From positions 1 to 64,000 of the forward strand of contig CBFIAU010000002.1 in the NCBI GenBank assembly GCA_965660675.1: a stretch of DNA of 64,000 nt. Reading direction: 5' to 3'. Shown one piece after another: positions 28,665 through 37,835 of the stretch. Positions within the stretch are counted from its first letter, which is position 1. Each line of letters opens with the position of its first letter. The translations under genes and the position numbers were made by a program. The stretch comes from UBA12202 sp002691725 (GTDB lineage: Bacteria; Pseudomonadota; Alphaproteobacteria; Puniceispirillales; UBA1172). The notes beneath the pieces were generated by a model. The model saw only the letters and a program-made list of their open reading frames with translations. It was not told the origin of the DNA and did not search any database.

Positions 28665-29102
28665 TTGTTTGACCTGATTGCATCTTTATCTCAAATTATT
28701 GAACAGACCGCGATTAGCCTGTCATGGCTATTGGTGACCATATTTCCGTTTCTACCCGAAAGCCTGGTCGAGCATCCTGAAACAATCATGATCATTATTG
28801 GTTTTGGTGGTCAGTTTTTATTTGCCATGCGCTTTATTATTCAGTGGATCACATCTGAACGTGAACAGAAAAGCGTTATTCCCATTGCTTTTTGGTATTT
28901 TTCCATTGGTGGCGGTTCGGTGCTTTTGCTTTATGCCATCTGGCGGCAAGACCCTGTTATTATATTTGGTCAGGGGCTTGGATTGTTTATTTATTTTCGC
29001 AATCTGTATTTTGTCTCACGCGACCGGCGGCACATTGATGCCGATCCAGATCAGGATGAAGACCAAGACCCACCATCGCCGCATCTGCCATCAGAAAAGT
29101 AA
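28665..29102 (+). CDS. Lipid A biosynthesis N-terminal (LABN) domain membrane protein
   Basis: This 145-residue protein has three to four hydrophobic segments and the LABN features GFGGQFLFAMRFIIQWI and FWYFSIGGGSVLLLYA. LABN proteins accompany GT2/ArnT pairs and are thought to help transfer or flip lipid-linked sugars. The likely start is TTG at 28665, 5 bp after the GT2 stop; no ATG gives the full domain. The C-terminal tail is very acidic. Confidence 0.87.
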   Translation: MFDLIASLSQIIEQTAISLSWLLVTIFPFLPESLVEHPETIMIIIGFGGQFLFAMRFIIQWITSEREQKSVIPIAFWYFSIGGGSVLLLYAIWRQDPVIIFGQGLGLFIYFRNLYFVSRDRRHIDADPDQDEDQDPPSPHLPSEK

Positions 29103-29163
29103 TAGCAAGCGATTGGTTAGACGGCCTTCGCCTCGGCTATCGGGCTAATCTTGGCGGCAATGT

Positions 29164-29583
29164 CTAAAGCGTTGTTTCGGTCATCCGCAATAACTCCGCC
29201 CAATGATCGGCGGATACAGGCACAACTGAGAGCCGTGATTGCCGAACTAGCGCCAGGTCTTCGAGTGATGGATTGGCCTTAATCTCAGCCAGCGTGACAG
29301 GTGTGTTTACCGTTTTCACGGCCTTTACATCGACCATGCCAAAACGGCCGCTTTCATCAGTATGATCAGGATGATATAACGCGATCACCTCAACAATACC
29401 GACAATCCGTTTTTCATTGACAGAGTGATAGAAAAATCCCAGATCACCAAGTTCCATGGCTTTCATATTGTTTGAAGCTTGGTAATTGCGAACGCCATCC
29501 CAGCCTGTTCCAGAAGCGCCAGCATCGAGTTGATCTTGCCATGACCATGTTGAAGGTTCTGATTTAAATAACCATGTATTCAT
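29164..29583 (-). CDS. EVE domain-containing protein
   Basis: This 139-residue protein begins MNTWLFKSEPSTWSWQDQL and contains YQASNNMKAMELGDLGFFYHS, the standard EVE-domain pattern. EVE proteins bind modified bases in nucleic acids and are related to PUA and YTH domains; human THYN1 is a member. The ATG at 29583 is chosen over a start four codons upstream. It lies just downstream of gpsA in the same orientation. Confidence 0.93.
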   Translation of the reverse strand: MNTWLFKSEPSTWSWQDQLDAGASGTGWDGVRNYQASNNMKAMELGDLGFFYHSVNEKRIVGIVEVIALYHPDHTDESGRFGMVDVKAVKTVNTPVTLAEIKANPSLEDLALVRQSRLSVVPVSADHWAELLRMTETTL

Positions 29584-29613
29584 TTTAGTCTCCACATGTT
29601 GTTGCTGATGCTG

Positions 29614-30600
29614 TTATCCCCATTCCTGATCAACAGGTCTGGCCAGCAATGATTTAATTTCTGATTTTATATCTGCATGATGATTAACTACTCTGTCAAT
29701 CGCTGCGGTAATCGGCGTTTCCACGCCGAGGGCAGATGCTCGTGCCATGATACTGGACACGGTCTTTGCGCCTTCGGCCAAGTCAGATGATGGCGCCGTG
29801 CCTGACCCTAATGCAAAGCCGAAGGAGTAATTACGGGAATGGCTATCGGTACAGGTGAGAAACATATCACCAGCCCCGGCAAGCCCGAACAAGGTTTCCT
29901 GACGTCCTCCCAATGCGAGTGCCAACCGGCTGGTTTCGGCTAGCCCACGGGTAATCAGCGCGGCTCTGGCATTATCACCTAATTGCAGGGCAGCGGTGAT
30001 GCCAGCGGCAATGGCAATGACATTTTTCACCGATGAGGCGACAGCAACAGCGATCGGATCATCACTTGTGTACACCCTTACGGAGCTGGCGGAAAATAAC
30101 TGGGCAATGGTTTGTGCCATCGCCGCATCATGTGATGCTGCAACAAGGCAACAGGGCTTTCTGGCGGCGGTCTCATCAGCAAAACTAGGCCCGCATAGCA
30201 TTACGATATCGCGCCCCAGATGCTTTTCGGCAAGCTCTGTCTGAAGATCACCGGTGCCTGCCTCCAGGCCTTTTGCGGTTAAGGCAACCACAGCATCAGC
30301 AGGCGCATATTTCCGGATCAAGCTCAGGGCATCGGTGGTGGCGGCAACTGGCACAACAACCAATACCGTGTCGGCGCCCGCTAAAGCAATCCTGGCATCA
30401 GTCGTTGCCAAATGCGGCGGCGTGATATCTTGATGATTAAGCCGCGGCGAGGTTCCTGCCATTAATGCCTCTGCCATATCCTGATGCCGAACAAGCACAT
30501 TAATATCACGATTTTGGCTGCCGTCACGGGCGGCGCTTGCCAGTACCGAGGCAAGGGCGCTTCCCCATGCGCCGCCGCCGATAATCGTAGATTTGCTCAT
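29614..30600 (-). CDS. gpsA: Glycerol-3-phosphate dehydrogenase [NAD(P)+]
   Basis: GpsA makes sn-glycerol-3-phosphate for phospholipid synthesis. The dinucleotide motif IIGGGAWGSALASVL is at the N-terminus, with LCGPSFADE and the catalytic VASSVKNVIAIAAGI segment further on. The size (328 residues) fits. The start codon overlaps the tsaD stop by four bases (ATGA), so the two are probably co-translated, an order common in alphaproteobacteria. Confidence 0.96.
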   Translation of the reverse strand: MSKSTIIGGGAWGSALASVLASAARDGSQNRDINVLVRHQDMAEALMAGTSPRLNHQDITPPHLATTDARIALAGADTVLVVVPVAATTDALSLIRKYAPADAVVALTAKGLEAGTGDLQTELAEKHLGRDIVMLCGPSFADETAARKPCCLVAASHDAAMAQTIAQLFSASSVRVYTSDDPIAVAVASSVKNVIAIAAGITAALQLGDNARAALITRGLAETSRLALALGGRQETLFGLAGAGDMFLTCTDSHSRNYSFGFALGSGTAPSSDLAEGAKTVSSIMARASALGVETPITAAIDRVVNHHADIKSEIKSLLARPVDQEWG

Positions 30601-31676
30601 GACGCATTATCCATATGGTGAGGGGCGTGATGTGCTGTCATATCAGGGGTCAGGCTAGCTAGTGGCCAGCGCGGCAAAGGCGCAAAATCTCGTCCTGATG
30701 GCGGCAGACTTGCCTGCTGATATTCGGCGGCAACCCACGCGATCATGACAGCATTATCGGTGCAGAGATGGATAGGCGGTGCCTGAAACGAAAACCCTTC
30801 GATGGCACATAGCGCGAGGAGATTAGCACGGATTGTCTGATTTGCGGCAACCCCGCCCGCCACCACAAAATCGGGGGTTTCGATATCAAAATCAGCGCGA
30901 AAGCTCTGCATAGCGGCTCGGCTTCGGAAATAAAGGCAGTCACTGACCGCGGCTTGCAGAGCGGCGGCTAAATCAGGCTTCTGCCTTGTGTCCTCGCCGG
31001 TCTCTTGCCAAGCCTTGATGACGGCTGTTTTCAAGCCTGAAAAAGACAAATCACAGCCCGGTTTTTTGATCATTGGTCGGGGCAGATTAAAACGGCTGGC
31101 ATCGCCTGATTTAGCCAGATGTTCAATATTAGGGCCGCCGGGCATAGGCAGGCCAAGCGCTTTCGCTGATTTATCAAAAGCCTCACCTGCCGCATCATCC
31201 AGCGTCGCCCCATAAAGCCTGTATTGCGCTGGCGCTTCGACAGCCAGAATCTGCGTATGGCCGCCTGATACCAACAGCAACAGATAGGGAAATTGCACGT
31301 CATTGGTCAGCCGTGCAGTCAAGGCGTGCCCCTCAAGATGATTAACCGCGTAATAAGGCACAGAAAGCGCCGCCGCCATGGCTTTCGCAACAACAGTCCC
31401 AACCAACACGCCACCAATTAGCCCAGGGCCTGCGGTGGCGGCAACAGCGCTAATCTGATCTTTGGTGATGTTAGCCTCAGCTAAGGCGGCCTTGATGACG
31501 CCGTCTATCCGGTCGATATGAGCGCGGGCGGCAATTTCTGGAACGACACCACCATGGCGTTGATGCTCGCTAATTTGTGATGAGATTTGACTCGCGTAAA
31601 TACGGCCATTGTCGCCAATGATAGCGGCAGCGGTTTCATCACAACTGGTCTCAATGCCTAGGATAAGCTGTTCCAT
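30597..31676 (-). CDS. tsaD: tRNA N6-adenosine threonylcarbamoyltransferase
   Basis: TsaD transfers the threonylcarbamoyl group in t6A37 synthesis. The start MEQLILGIETSCDETAAA at 31676 is the family N-terminus; the longer frame from 31703 is rejected. The metal-binding HLEGH motif and the ASKH-fold segments LLVSGGHTQI and VVAGGVAANQTIR are present. It is divergent from hemC, a conserved alphaproteobacterial arrangement. Confidence 0.96.
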   Translation of the reverse strand: MEQLILGIETSCDETAAAIIGDNGRIYASQISSQISEHQRHGGVVPEIAARAHIDRIDGVIKAALAEANITKDQISAVAATAGPGLIGGVLVGTVVAKAMAAALSVPYYAVNHLEGHALTARLTNDVQFPYLLLLVSGGHTQILAVEAPAQYRLYGATLDDAAGEAFDKSAKALGLPMPGGPNIEHLAKSGDASRFNLPRPMIKKPGCDLSFSGLKTAVIKAWQETGEDTRQKPDLAAALQAAVSDCLYFRSRAAMQSFRADFDIETPDFVVAGGVAANQTIRANLLALCAIEGFSFQAPPIHLCTDNAVMIAWVAAEYQQASLPPSGRDFAPLPRWPLASLTPDMTAHHAPHHMDNAS

Positions 31677-31768
31677 AATCTCTTTTAGCGCAAATTGCCT
31701 CATTGGTCAGCCGATTTTATCGGGTTTAGACTTGGCAATACCCCTCATTTGCGCGTAAACATCTTGAT

Positions 31769-32755
31769 ATGAGTAGATTAGATTATAATCAAATTAGCGA
31801 TGATGCACCACTTGTTCTGGCAAGTCGGGTATCGCCGCTTGCGCGTATTCAAGCCGAAGAAGTGCAAGCCAGACTAGCCGCCGTGCCAGCCACCATAGCG
31901 ACGTTTTCAACGCGCGGGGATGAGGTGCTGGACAGGCCCCTTGCCGCTATTGGCGGCAAGGGTTTATTCGTTAAATATCTTGAACAGATGATGGGCGAAG
32001 GCAAGGCTGATGCGGCGGTTCATTCGGGTAAAGATATGGAAGCGGAATTGGCTAGTGGAACAGAGATAGCGGCAATTTTGCCGCGCGCTGATCGCCGTGA
32101 TGCGCTGGTTGGTGCTTATGATAGTTTGGACGCTTTGCCGCAAGCTGCGGTGATAGGCACAGCCTCGGTCAGACGCGCCGCATTATTGCGGCTCCGGCGA
32201 CCAGATGTGACGCCCAAATTGTTGCGCGGAAGCGTTAATTCACGCCTGCAAGCGCTTAAAGACGGTCACTATGATGCTATCATTCTGGCTATGGCGGGAT
32301 TAAACAGACTTGGCATCACGGAGGATGTGCATCCGATAGAGCAAGATGTTATGCTACCATCATCGGCGCAGGGCGCGATCATTGTGCAGGCTCGTTCAGT
32401 GTTAGATATAACAGCGTCAGATATTTCGGGCGCAGGCAATCATCGCAGGCAAGCGGTGCTGGCGGCGATCCATGGCATTAATGATGCTATCACCGCTTCA
32501 GAAGTTATGGCTGAACGCGCCTTTTTAGCACATCTTGACGGGTCATGCCGCGCCCCTATTGCGGCTAGTGCAACACGGTCAGGGGATGCGATGACATTTT
32601 GTGGTCAGATATGTTCGCCTGATGGCACAAAACATTTCGCTGATGAGGTTGTGATTGCCGCAAGTGATGCGATTGATGCGGCGACTGATATGGCGGCGCG
32701 GCTGTTGGATAAGGCCGGCGGCAGGTCATTTCTGATGTATGAGGATGATGCGTGA
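31769..32755 (+). CDS. hemC: Hydroxymethylbilane synthase (porphobilinogen deaminase)
   Basis: HemC polymerises four porphobilinogens to hydroxymethylbilane. The dipyrromethane cofactor cysteine is in LDGSCRAPIAA, and the KDMEAEL and GTASVRRAALL segments form the active site. In this copy the usual HSxKD motif reads HSGKDME. It overlaps the hemD start by four bases. Confidence 0.95.
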   Translation: MSRLDYNQISDDAPLVLASRVSPLARIQAEEVQARLAAVPATIATFSTRGDEVLDRPLAAIGGKGLFVKYLEQMMGEGKADAAVHSGKDMEAELASGTEIAAILPRADRRDALVGAYDSLDALPQAAVIGTASVRRAALLRLRRPDVTPKLLRGSVNSRLQALKDGHYDAIILAMAGLNRLGITEDVHPIEQDVMLPSSAQGAIIVQARSVLDITASDISGAGNHRRQAVLAAIHGINDAITASEVMAERAFLAHLDGSCRAPIAASATRSGDAMTFCGQICSPDGTKHFADEVVIAASDAIDAATDMAARLLDKAGGRSFLMYEDDA

Positions 32756-33534
32756 CTCTCCCACAGGCTTCTCTGGCGATTACCACTCGGCCTTTGATGG
32801 ATGCGGAGGCGGATTGCCGTTTTCTGCAAAGCCGAGGATTAGAGGCAATCGCTCAGCCTGTGCTAGATATCGTGCCGTTGCCGCATCCGCCATTTCCGCA
32901 AGCGGCGGAAGCCACTATTTTAACCAGTCGTCATGCGGCTGGTTTGATCAAAGCAGAAGCTGAGCCGGCCGGGCTTTTCAAAAAGCCATGCTATGTTGTA
33001 GGGGATGCCACGGCGAGGGTGGCGAGCCATGCCGGATTTCAGGACATTCATATCGCTGGCGGTGATGGCAGTGCCTTGCTGGAGCTGGTGCGATCATCAC
33101 CTTATCGGCATTTTTGCTGGCCGAGTGCGCATCATTCCGGGTTCAATATTAAAACCGCGCTAGAAGCATCAGGGGAAAAATTGGTTGAACGGATCATTGT
33201 CTATGAAGCAAAACTCATTGAAGCGCTGAATGAAGCGACCATCGAAGCTATAAAATCTAGCCATCAATCAGCACTGTCATGTATTGTGTTGGTTCATTCT
33301 GGCCGTGCTGGCGCGCATTTTCATCATTTGCTTGATCAGCATGATCTAGGTGCCTATCGCCAGAATATGACGCTAATTGTTATCAGCAATCGGGCGGCTG
33401 GACTTTGTGGTCAGGGTTGGCATAAGATTCATGTGATTAAATCACCATTACGGTCTTTGATGTTGATGCAAGCATTGGATTTAGCAGGCATAACATGCCA
33501 TGATGATAATATTAGTGATATGCCGCTAGATTGA
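32752..33534 (+). CDS. hemD: Uroporphyrinogen-III synthase
   Basis: This 260-residue protein begins at a GTG overlapping the hemC stop and shows the weakly conserved HemD pattern: an N-terminal ITTRPLMDAEADCRFLQSRG, then ILTSRHAAG and GDATARVASHAGF. HemD cyclises hydroxymethylbilane with D-ring inversion. Assignment rests on length, position after hemC and these segments, because HemD sequences diverge strongly. Confidence 0.88.
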   Translation: MTLPQASLAITTRPLMDAEADCRFLQSRGLEAIAQPVLDIVPLPHPPFPQAAEATILTSRHAAGLIKAEAEPAGLFKKPCYVVGDATARVASHAGFQDIHIAGGDGSALLELVRSSPYRHFCWPSAHHSGFNIKTALEASGEKLVERIIVYEAKLIEALNEATIEAIKSSHQSALSCIVLVHSGRAGAHFHHLLDQHDLGAYRQNMTLIVISNRAAGLCGQGWHKIHVIKSPLRSLMLMQALDLAGITCHDDNISDMPLD

Positions 33535-33560
33535 TGTCAGATAAAGGATAGTAAACACCT

Positions 33561-34865
33561 ATGGTGAGGAAGAAAAAACAATCTGAAGACGCGGCGCCAC
33601 CTGCTGATGAAGTGGTCATCGAAGGGTCAGCTGAACGTATCCCAGACGAGGACATTAATGAAGATATTAATGAGCATATTAATGAGGATATTGGGGCGGA
33701 TGTTGATGCAGGTGTTGAAGCAGGTAATGATGCAGGTAATGATAAGGGCGCACCGCGACAGCGGCAGAACGGGCAACATCAGTTAGCGCGCCTCCCCCAT
33801 TTGCGGCGGCTACTTATTGCACTTTTATTACTGGCTGGACTGGCGATATCAGGGGCGGCATTAAGCTTGAGCTGGATTAACCGCCTGGCCATTGATGCGG
33901 TTAATAGCAATCTTGCTATGCAAGCGACATCATCGCAACAGCAGGCTGGCCAGATTGATCAGATTGAAGCTGATCTTGATGCATTGATGCGCATCGATGC
34001 TGCCAGCTCAGCCGATACAGCTGATAAAGACGCGGCGTTAGCGCAAAGGCTGGATGCGGTTGAAGACCAGATTGCAGCTTTGCGAGCAGAACTGACAGCA
34101 TTAGAAGATCAATTAGCGCGCCTGCCAGCAACTCCAGAGGCACCATTAGAGGCGGCTGATGATATGATGATTATGGCAGAGCAACTGGCTGAACTGGAAC
34201 AGCGCGTTAATAAGCTTCTGGAGCAGCTTGAGGGGCAACTTGAGGGGCAGGCGCCGCTACAATCACCAGATCAAGATCAATTAGAAGACCAATTAAAAGA
34301 TCAGGCAGAAGATCAAAACACAGCGGATGATGTGACTGATGATACGTTATCACCCGATCCAATTTCACCTGATCCAATTTCACCTGATCCAATATTACTG
34401 GAGGCACTGTTTAACCGCATTAGCGCCGGTCAGCCATTTGCTGATATATTGGATATCACCGAACAAGACCATCCCGCCTTATCAGAATTACGGCCATGGG
34501 CGGATGCTCCGCCAGCCTCAGCATCTGCATTATGGGATGAGCTAGATCAGCTTCTGACCAATCACCTGAACCCAGATACAGATACAGATACGAATACAGA
34601 CACCGATACATCTGATGATAGCTGGTGGGGCTGGCTGTTGGCGCCATTATCTGATGCGGTTAAGATAACCCCGATCACGCCAGAATTAGAGGCAAAAACC
34701 ACGCTCACAACAGCGTGGCAGAACCGCGATGCTGATCTTGCCATAAAAGCCGCAGCAGAACTGGCAGAGACGCATCCAGCTATTGCTGATTGGCATGATG
34801 CTATGCTTCAGCGGCAAGCTCTTGATCAGGTGGCAGCTCAACTTGCCACAAGGTTGGAGGAATAG
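33561..34865 (+). CDS. COG4223/mitofilin-like single-pass membrane protein
   Basis: This 434-residue protein has a long acidic, repetitive N-terminal region, one membrane segment (about residues 92-112, LLIALLLLAGLAISGAAL), a coiled-coil stretch (about 128-220) and a C-terminal alpha-helical region with a short hydrophobic patch (WWGWLLAPLSDAVKI). The position between hemD and hemY is that of the alphaproteobacterial Mic60/mitofilin-like protein. It contains several short tandem duplications (INEDI, GNDAG, DPISP, DTDTNT types). A role in envelope or intracytoplasmic membrane shape is known for relatives and inferred here. Confidence 0.82.
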   Translation: MVRKKKQSEDAAPPADEVVIEGSAERIPDEDINEDINEHINEDIGADVDAGVEAGNDAGNDKGAPRQRQNGQHQLARLPHLRRLLIALLLLAGLAISGAALSLSWINRLAIDAVNSNLAMQATSSQQQAGQIDQIEADLDALMRIDAASSADTADKDAALAQRLDAVEDQIAALRAELTALEDQLARLPATPEAPLEAADDMMIMAEQLAELEQRVNKLLEQLEGQLEGQAPLQSPDQDQLEDQLKDQAEDQNTADDVTDDTLSPDPISPDPISPDPILLEALFNRISAGQPFADILDITEQDHPALSELRPWADAPPASASALWDELDQLLTNHLNPDTDTDTNTDTDTSDDSWWGWLLAPLSDAVKITPITPELEAKTTLTTAWQNRDADLAIKAAAELAETHPAIADWHDAMLQRQALDQVAAQLATRLEE

Positions 34866-34867
34866 TA

Positions 34868-36148
34868 ATGCGGCTAATTTTCGGACTCATTATCTGGATT
34901 TTGATCATCGCCAGCATTGCGCATGTCTTAGCCACACAAGACGGTACATCTGAGATTAATTACTTTGGCTGGCGTATTGAAACCCATACCAGCCTGCTGG
35001 TAGCGGCTATCTTATTTCTGATCTGGATCATCTTTATACTAGACCGGGTATTGAGCTTTATTGCCAATATTCCGCATCGGATTAGTGGCGGTTTTTCCTC
35101 ACGCCGTGGCAGGCAGGGGCGCCGGGCTTTAGCTCTTGGCATGGCGGCGGCGGCGGCAGGTGATGGCAAGGATGCCATGCGCTATGCGCGCAAATCGGTG
35201 CATTATCTTGGCCATGATGTCATGACTGATTTGCTGATGGCACAAGCGTCTAGCCTTAGCGGCGACAGGCAATCAGCACGGCGTTATTTTCAGGCTCTGA
35301 CGTTGCATCCAGATACCGCCTATTACGGGCATATTGGGCATATGCGATTGGCATTAGAGGCAGGCAATGAAGATGACGCGCTTATCGCTGGCCGTGAGGC
35401 GCTGGCATTAAAGCCGCGTTCAGCCAGTATTGCCCAAGCCTTATTTGCGCTTGAGGCGAAAGCCAGGCATTGGGACAAGGCCGAGGATGCGCTATTAATT
35501 GCGCGTCAGCACCAATCGCCAGAACAAGCTCAACATAGCAAAGACGCTGAGGCTATTATTCTGCTCGAAAAAGCCAATCAAGCCGACAGCGCAAAGACCA
35601 AGCAGCGCTTGCTCAGCCGGGCGCTGAAAGCCAAGTCTGATTTCTTGCCTGCGGTATTGGCACAAGCTGATCTCTATCTGGCTAACCGTCAGACGCGCAA
35701 GGCAACGGCATTACTGGAAAAGCATTTTCTTCGTGCGCCGCACCCTGCGCCAGCCAAGCTTTTGATTGAGCATTGGTCAGGAAATAATGCCCGAAAGCTT
35801 GCCCGACTGATCAAATTGACCGATAAGGGAGGCCAGCAAAAGGAAGCCTTGCTAGTAGCTGCGCAAGTCGCCTTTGATCAACAATTATGGGGTGAGGCAG
35901 AACGGCTATTAACGCTCATCCCGGATGCCGGGCGTGATGCGCGTGTCTGGCAATTGCTGGCTGATGTGGCGGAACATTCCGCCGCTGATCATGATACAGC
36001 TAAACCTGATAGCAGTCAGATTTTGCGGCAAGCGGCTATCGCACCCAGACAGCCCGAATGGCGGTGCCAAAGCTGTCATAGCCAGTTATCAGAATGGCAC
36101 TCGATTTGCCCGCAATGCCAAGCCTTTGCCAGCATCAAATGGCAATAA
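34868..36148 (+). CDS. hemY: HemY-like TPR membrane protein
   Basis: This 426-residue protein has two N-terminal membrane segments (about residues 3-20 and 40-60) followed by TPR-like helical repeats (about 95-360), the layout of the proteobacterial HemY N-terminal family. The C-terminus carries a zinc-ribbon-like CxxC...CxxC element (WRCQSCHSQ and ICPQCQAF), a feature of alphaproteobacterial members. It follows the mitofilin-like gene by 2 bp, giving hemC-hemD-mitofilin-like-hemY. It is not the Gram-positive HemY oxidase. Confidence 0.9.
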   Translation: MRLIFGLIIWILIIASIAHVLATQDGTSEINYFGWRIETHTSLLVAAILFLIWIIFILDRVLSFIANIPHRISGGFSSRRGRQGRRALALGMAAAAAGDGKDAMRYARKSVHYLGHDVMTDLLMAQASSLSGDRQSARRYFQALTLHPDTAYYGHIGHMRLALEAGNEDDALIAGREALALKPRSASIAQALFALEAKARHWDKAEDALLIARQHQSPEQAQHSKDAEAIILLEKANQADSAKTKQRLLSRALKAKSDFLPAVLAQADLYLANRQTRKATALLEKHFLRAPHPAPAKLLIEHWSGNNARKLARLIKLTDKGGQQKEALLVAAQVAFDQQLWGEAERLLTLIPDAGRDARVWQLLADVAEHSAADHDTAKPDSSQILRQAAIAPRQPEWRCQSCHSQLSEWHSICPQCQAFASIKWQ

Positions 36149-36173
36149 GCAGGCTGTTCAATGCGATCATGGA

Positions 36174-36410
36174 TTAAAGCCGCTGCTGGCCGGTTAGCCA
36201 TTCCAGTGTCGTATGTGATGACGCCATATGCGGTGCAATGAAATCGTCTTTTTCAACTAAATAAAGAAAGCCAAGGCGACGCTCGACCCCCAACCGATCA
36301 TCGGCTTTGCGAGATGGCTTCCATATCTGTTGGTGTGATCGCGCCATCTGATTTTCTATGGCATGTAAACTTGTCATCGACATAATAATACTAACGACAG
36401 AGACCAGCAA
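36174..36410 (-). CDS. Possible small secreted protein
   Basis: The frame encodes about 78 residues beginning with a hydrophobic stretch (LLVSVVSIIMSMTSLHA) that resembles a signal peptide with a plausible cleavage after LHA, then a polar basic segment. The start codon is uncertain (TTG at 36410 or a nearby alternative) and no clear ribosome-binding site is seen. It lies convergent to hemY in a 389-bp gap. I do not recognise a family; it could be a chance frame. Confidence 0.35.
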   Translation of the reverse strand: MLVSVVSIIMSMTSLHAIENQMARSHQQIWKPSRKADDRLGVERRLGFLYLVEKDDFIAPHMASSHTTLEWLTGQQRL

Positions 36411-36537
36411 AAGTTTACCGCCTATGCGACATTATTTCAGGCATGCCGGCTGACAGAAGCAGCGACTAAGCAATGCTATCCTGTCATGAAAAACAATCCT
36501 CTTTTCATGTTAAGGCTGGTTCATATTCAGGCTGGCT

Positions 36538-36822
36538 TCAGCTATCAACGCGAAATATGCGGGCGCCCTCGGCGATTGTCATCTTATTCTGGGCGCGCAC
36601 TTCTTCAACCTCTGGCTTGATCTGATTAAAGACGGATTTGGCGGTTTTCTCATCAGGGTAATGAATGATGTAGACACCAGCATTATCGGAGGTCTGAACA
36701 AACTCTGCTGACAAGGCACCAAGCTGCACGACTTTTGGTGACCAGACATTTTCAAAATAGGTTAACGTCATGTCAAAGTTTAGCTTTGACTGTGCCGTGA
36801 TATTTACAATCCTAACGAACAT
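36538..36822 (-). CDS. Small ABM-like (alpha/beta barrel) hypothetical protein
   Basis: This 94-residue protein begins MFVRIVNITAQSKLNFD and has the rhythm of a ferredoxin-like antibiotic-biosynthesis-monooxygenase fold: an N-terminal strand, a helix, a YIIHYPDEKTAKSVFNQIKPEVEE segment and a final strand. It is probably a dimeric cytosolic protein. Function is not assignable from sequence, and key monooxygenase residues are not defined for this group. Confidence 0.7.
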   Translation of the reverse strand: MFVRIVNITAQSKLNFDMTLTYFENVWSPKVVQLGALSAEFVQTSDNAGVYIIHYPDEKTAKSVFNQIKPEVEEVRAQNKMTIAEGARIFRVDS

Positions 36823-36929
36823 TTTATCTCCTAAACATATGCTGTTAGTGCTGAGACATTATTATTCTCAATGGCCGATAGCTCATAATATAGGGCAAGC
36901 CGCAGCTTTTCATAATTTGAAACTCAATC

Positions 36930-37385
36930 TTATTGAAGAAGCGTCATCAAACCAGTTTTGGCATTGCCGACAAATTGTAAAATAGTCGAGCCATTATCCC
37001 TAATTTTTTCGCCATGAGCGATCAATTGGACGCTGTTCGATTGATAACACCGAATGACGTCTTCATAGGTTTCGTTGGTGTAAGCACCATTTTCATATTT
37101 AGTGAAAATAAGCTCAATATTCTTTTGCATGATGCTATCAGCTTGCAGGATATCCTGCTGATCCGGCATCGTTCCAAACACATAGCCAAAATAACCAGCA
37201 TAGGCGACTTCTAGCGCTAGCTCCAGGCTGTCACTGTTTCCATCAAGGTCATACGTAATAGCCGCATCACCAATAATCATTCCGGCACAAGCGGCAACTT
37301 CATTAACCTCAGATGCACGGACTTGGGATGATGGGTATAAAGCTGAGGTAAATAGTACCGCAGTAGCAATCAAAATAGTTTTCAA
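36930..37385 (-). CDS. Hypothetical secreted protein
   Basis: This 151-residue protein has a clear signal peptide (MKTILIATAVLFTSALY, cleavage near VRA-SE) and a mature part with two cysteines (about residues 33 and 112) that could form a disulfide. A GGAGAGA-like sequence precedes the ATG. I do not recognise the family. It neighbours tRNA-Thr in an A+T-rich, orphan-rich stretch. Confidence 0.7.
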   Translation of the reverse strand: MKTILIATAVLFTSALYPSSQVRASEVNEVAACAGMIIGDAAITYDLDGNSDSLELALEVAYAGYFGYVFGTMPDQQDILQADSIMQKNIELIFTKYENGAYTNETYEDVIRCYQSNSVQLIAHGEKIRDNGSTILQFVGNAKTGLMTLLQ

Positions 37386-37448
37386 TTTTCTCTCCTATAT
37401 TAGTTACTTCTAAATTATAGATTTGATTGATTTACTGACAACCCTGCC

Positions 37449-37474
37449 AGGCTGATATTGGGTCAGCTTTTTTT
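37449..37474 (+). terminator. Rho-independent terminator-like hairpin upstream of tRNA-Thr
   Basis: AGGCTGA (37449-37455) pairs with TCAGCTT (37463-37469) with one G-T wobble, followed by a run of seven T (37468-37474). It would stop plus-strand transcription, yet the nearest upstream gene is on the minus strand and starts at 37385. Either a short untranslated RNA ends here or it insulates the tRNA promoter. Confidence 0.45.
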
Positions 37475-37487
37475 GCCGCAGAATGGC

Positions 37488-37519
37488 TTGCCAAATGGAT
37501 TAAGAGGCGCGTATATAAT
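37488..37519 (+). promoter_or_regulatory. Probable promoter of tRNA-Thr
   Basis: TTGCCA at 37488-37493 is followed after 18 bp by TATATA (37512-37517), overlapping a perfect TATAAT (37514-37519). The tRNA begins 27 bp downstream of the -10 box. Motif match only. Confidence 0.5.
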
Positions 37520-37545
37520 GACCGGAAGTACCCGTCCATCTTTGG

Positions 37546-37621
<76 letters not shown>

Positions 37622-37663
37622 TAATTTCAGTTGCTTAGCACATTTTGCTTCAATTTTTCAATT

Positions 37664-37687
37664 AACTAAATTTGTTTAGTTCTTTTT
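37664..37687 (+). terminator. Rho-independent terminator of tRNA-Thr
   Basis: AACTAAA (37664-37670) and TTTAGTT (37675-37681) form a perfect 7-bp stem with a TTTG loop, followed by CTTTTT. It lies 43 bp downstream of the tRNA-Thr 3' end. The stem is A+T-rich, so efficiency is uncertain. The remaining 37688-37835 holds no gene I can support. Confidence 0.6.
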
Positions 37688-37835
37688 ATTGATAGGGGCT
37701 TTCGAGATGATAGAAGACGTATGGGGGGCTCCTTTTGAAGCCCATTATCAAGAGCTTTAAAGGTAGACGAGTAAGTAGAACTTATTGAGCTAGCCCCAGC
37801 TGTTTCTCCCAAGGCTGGTGTAAGTGGTTATCGGT

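Noticed and set aside
37688..37835. Short translated fragments after tRNA-Thr that might be a transposase remnant
   Set aside because: Two short open pieces can be read, but I could not connect them to any family and they have stops between them. No claim is made.
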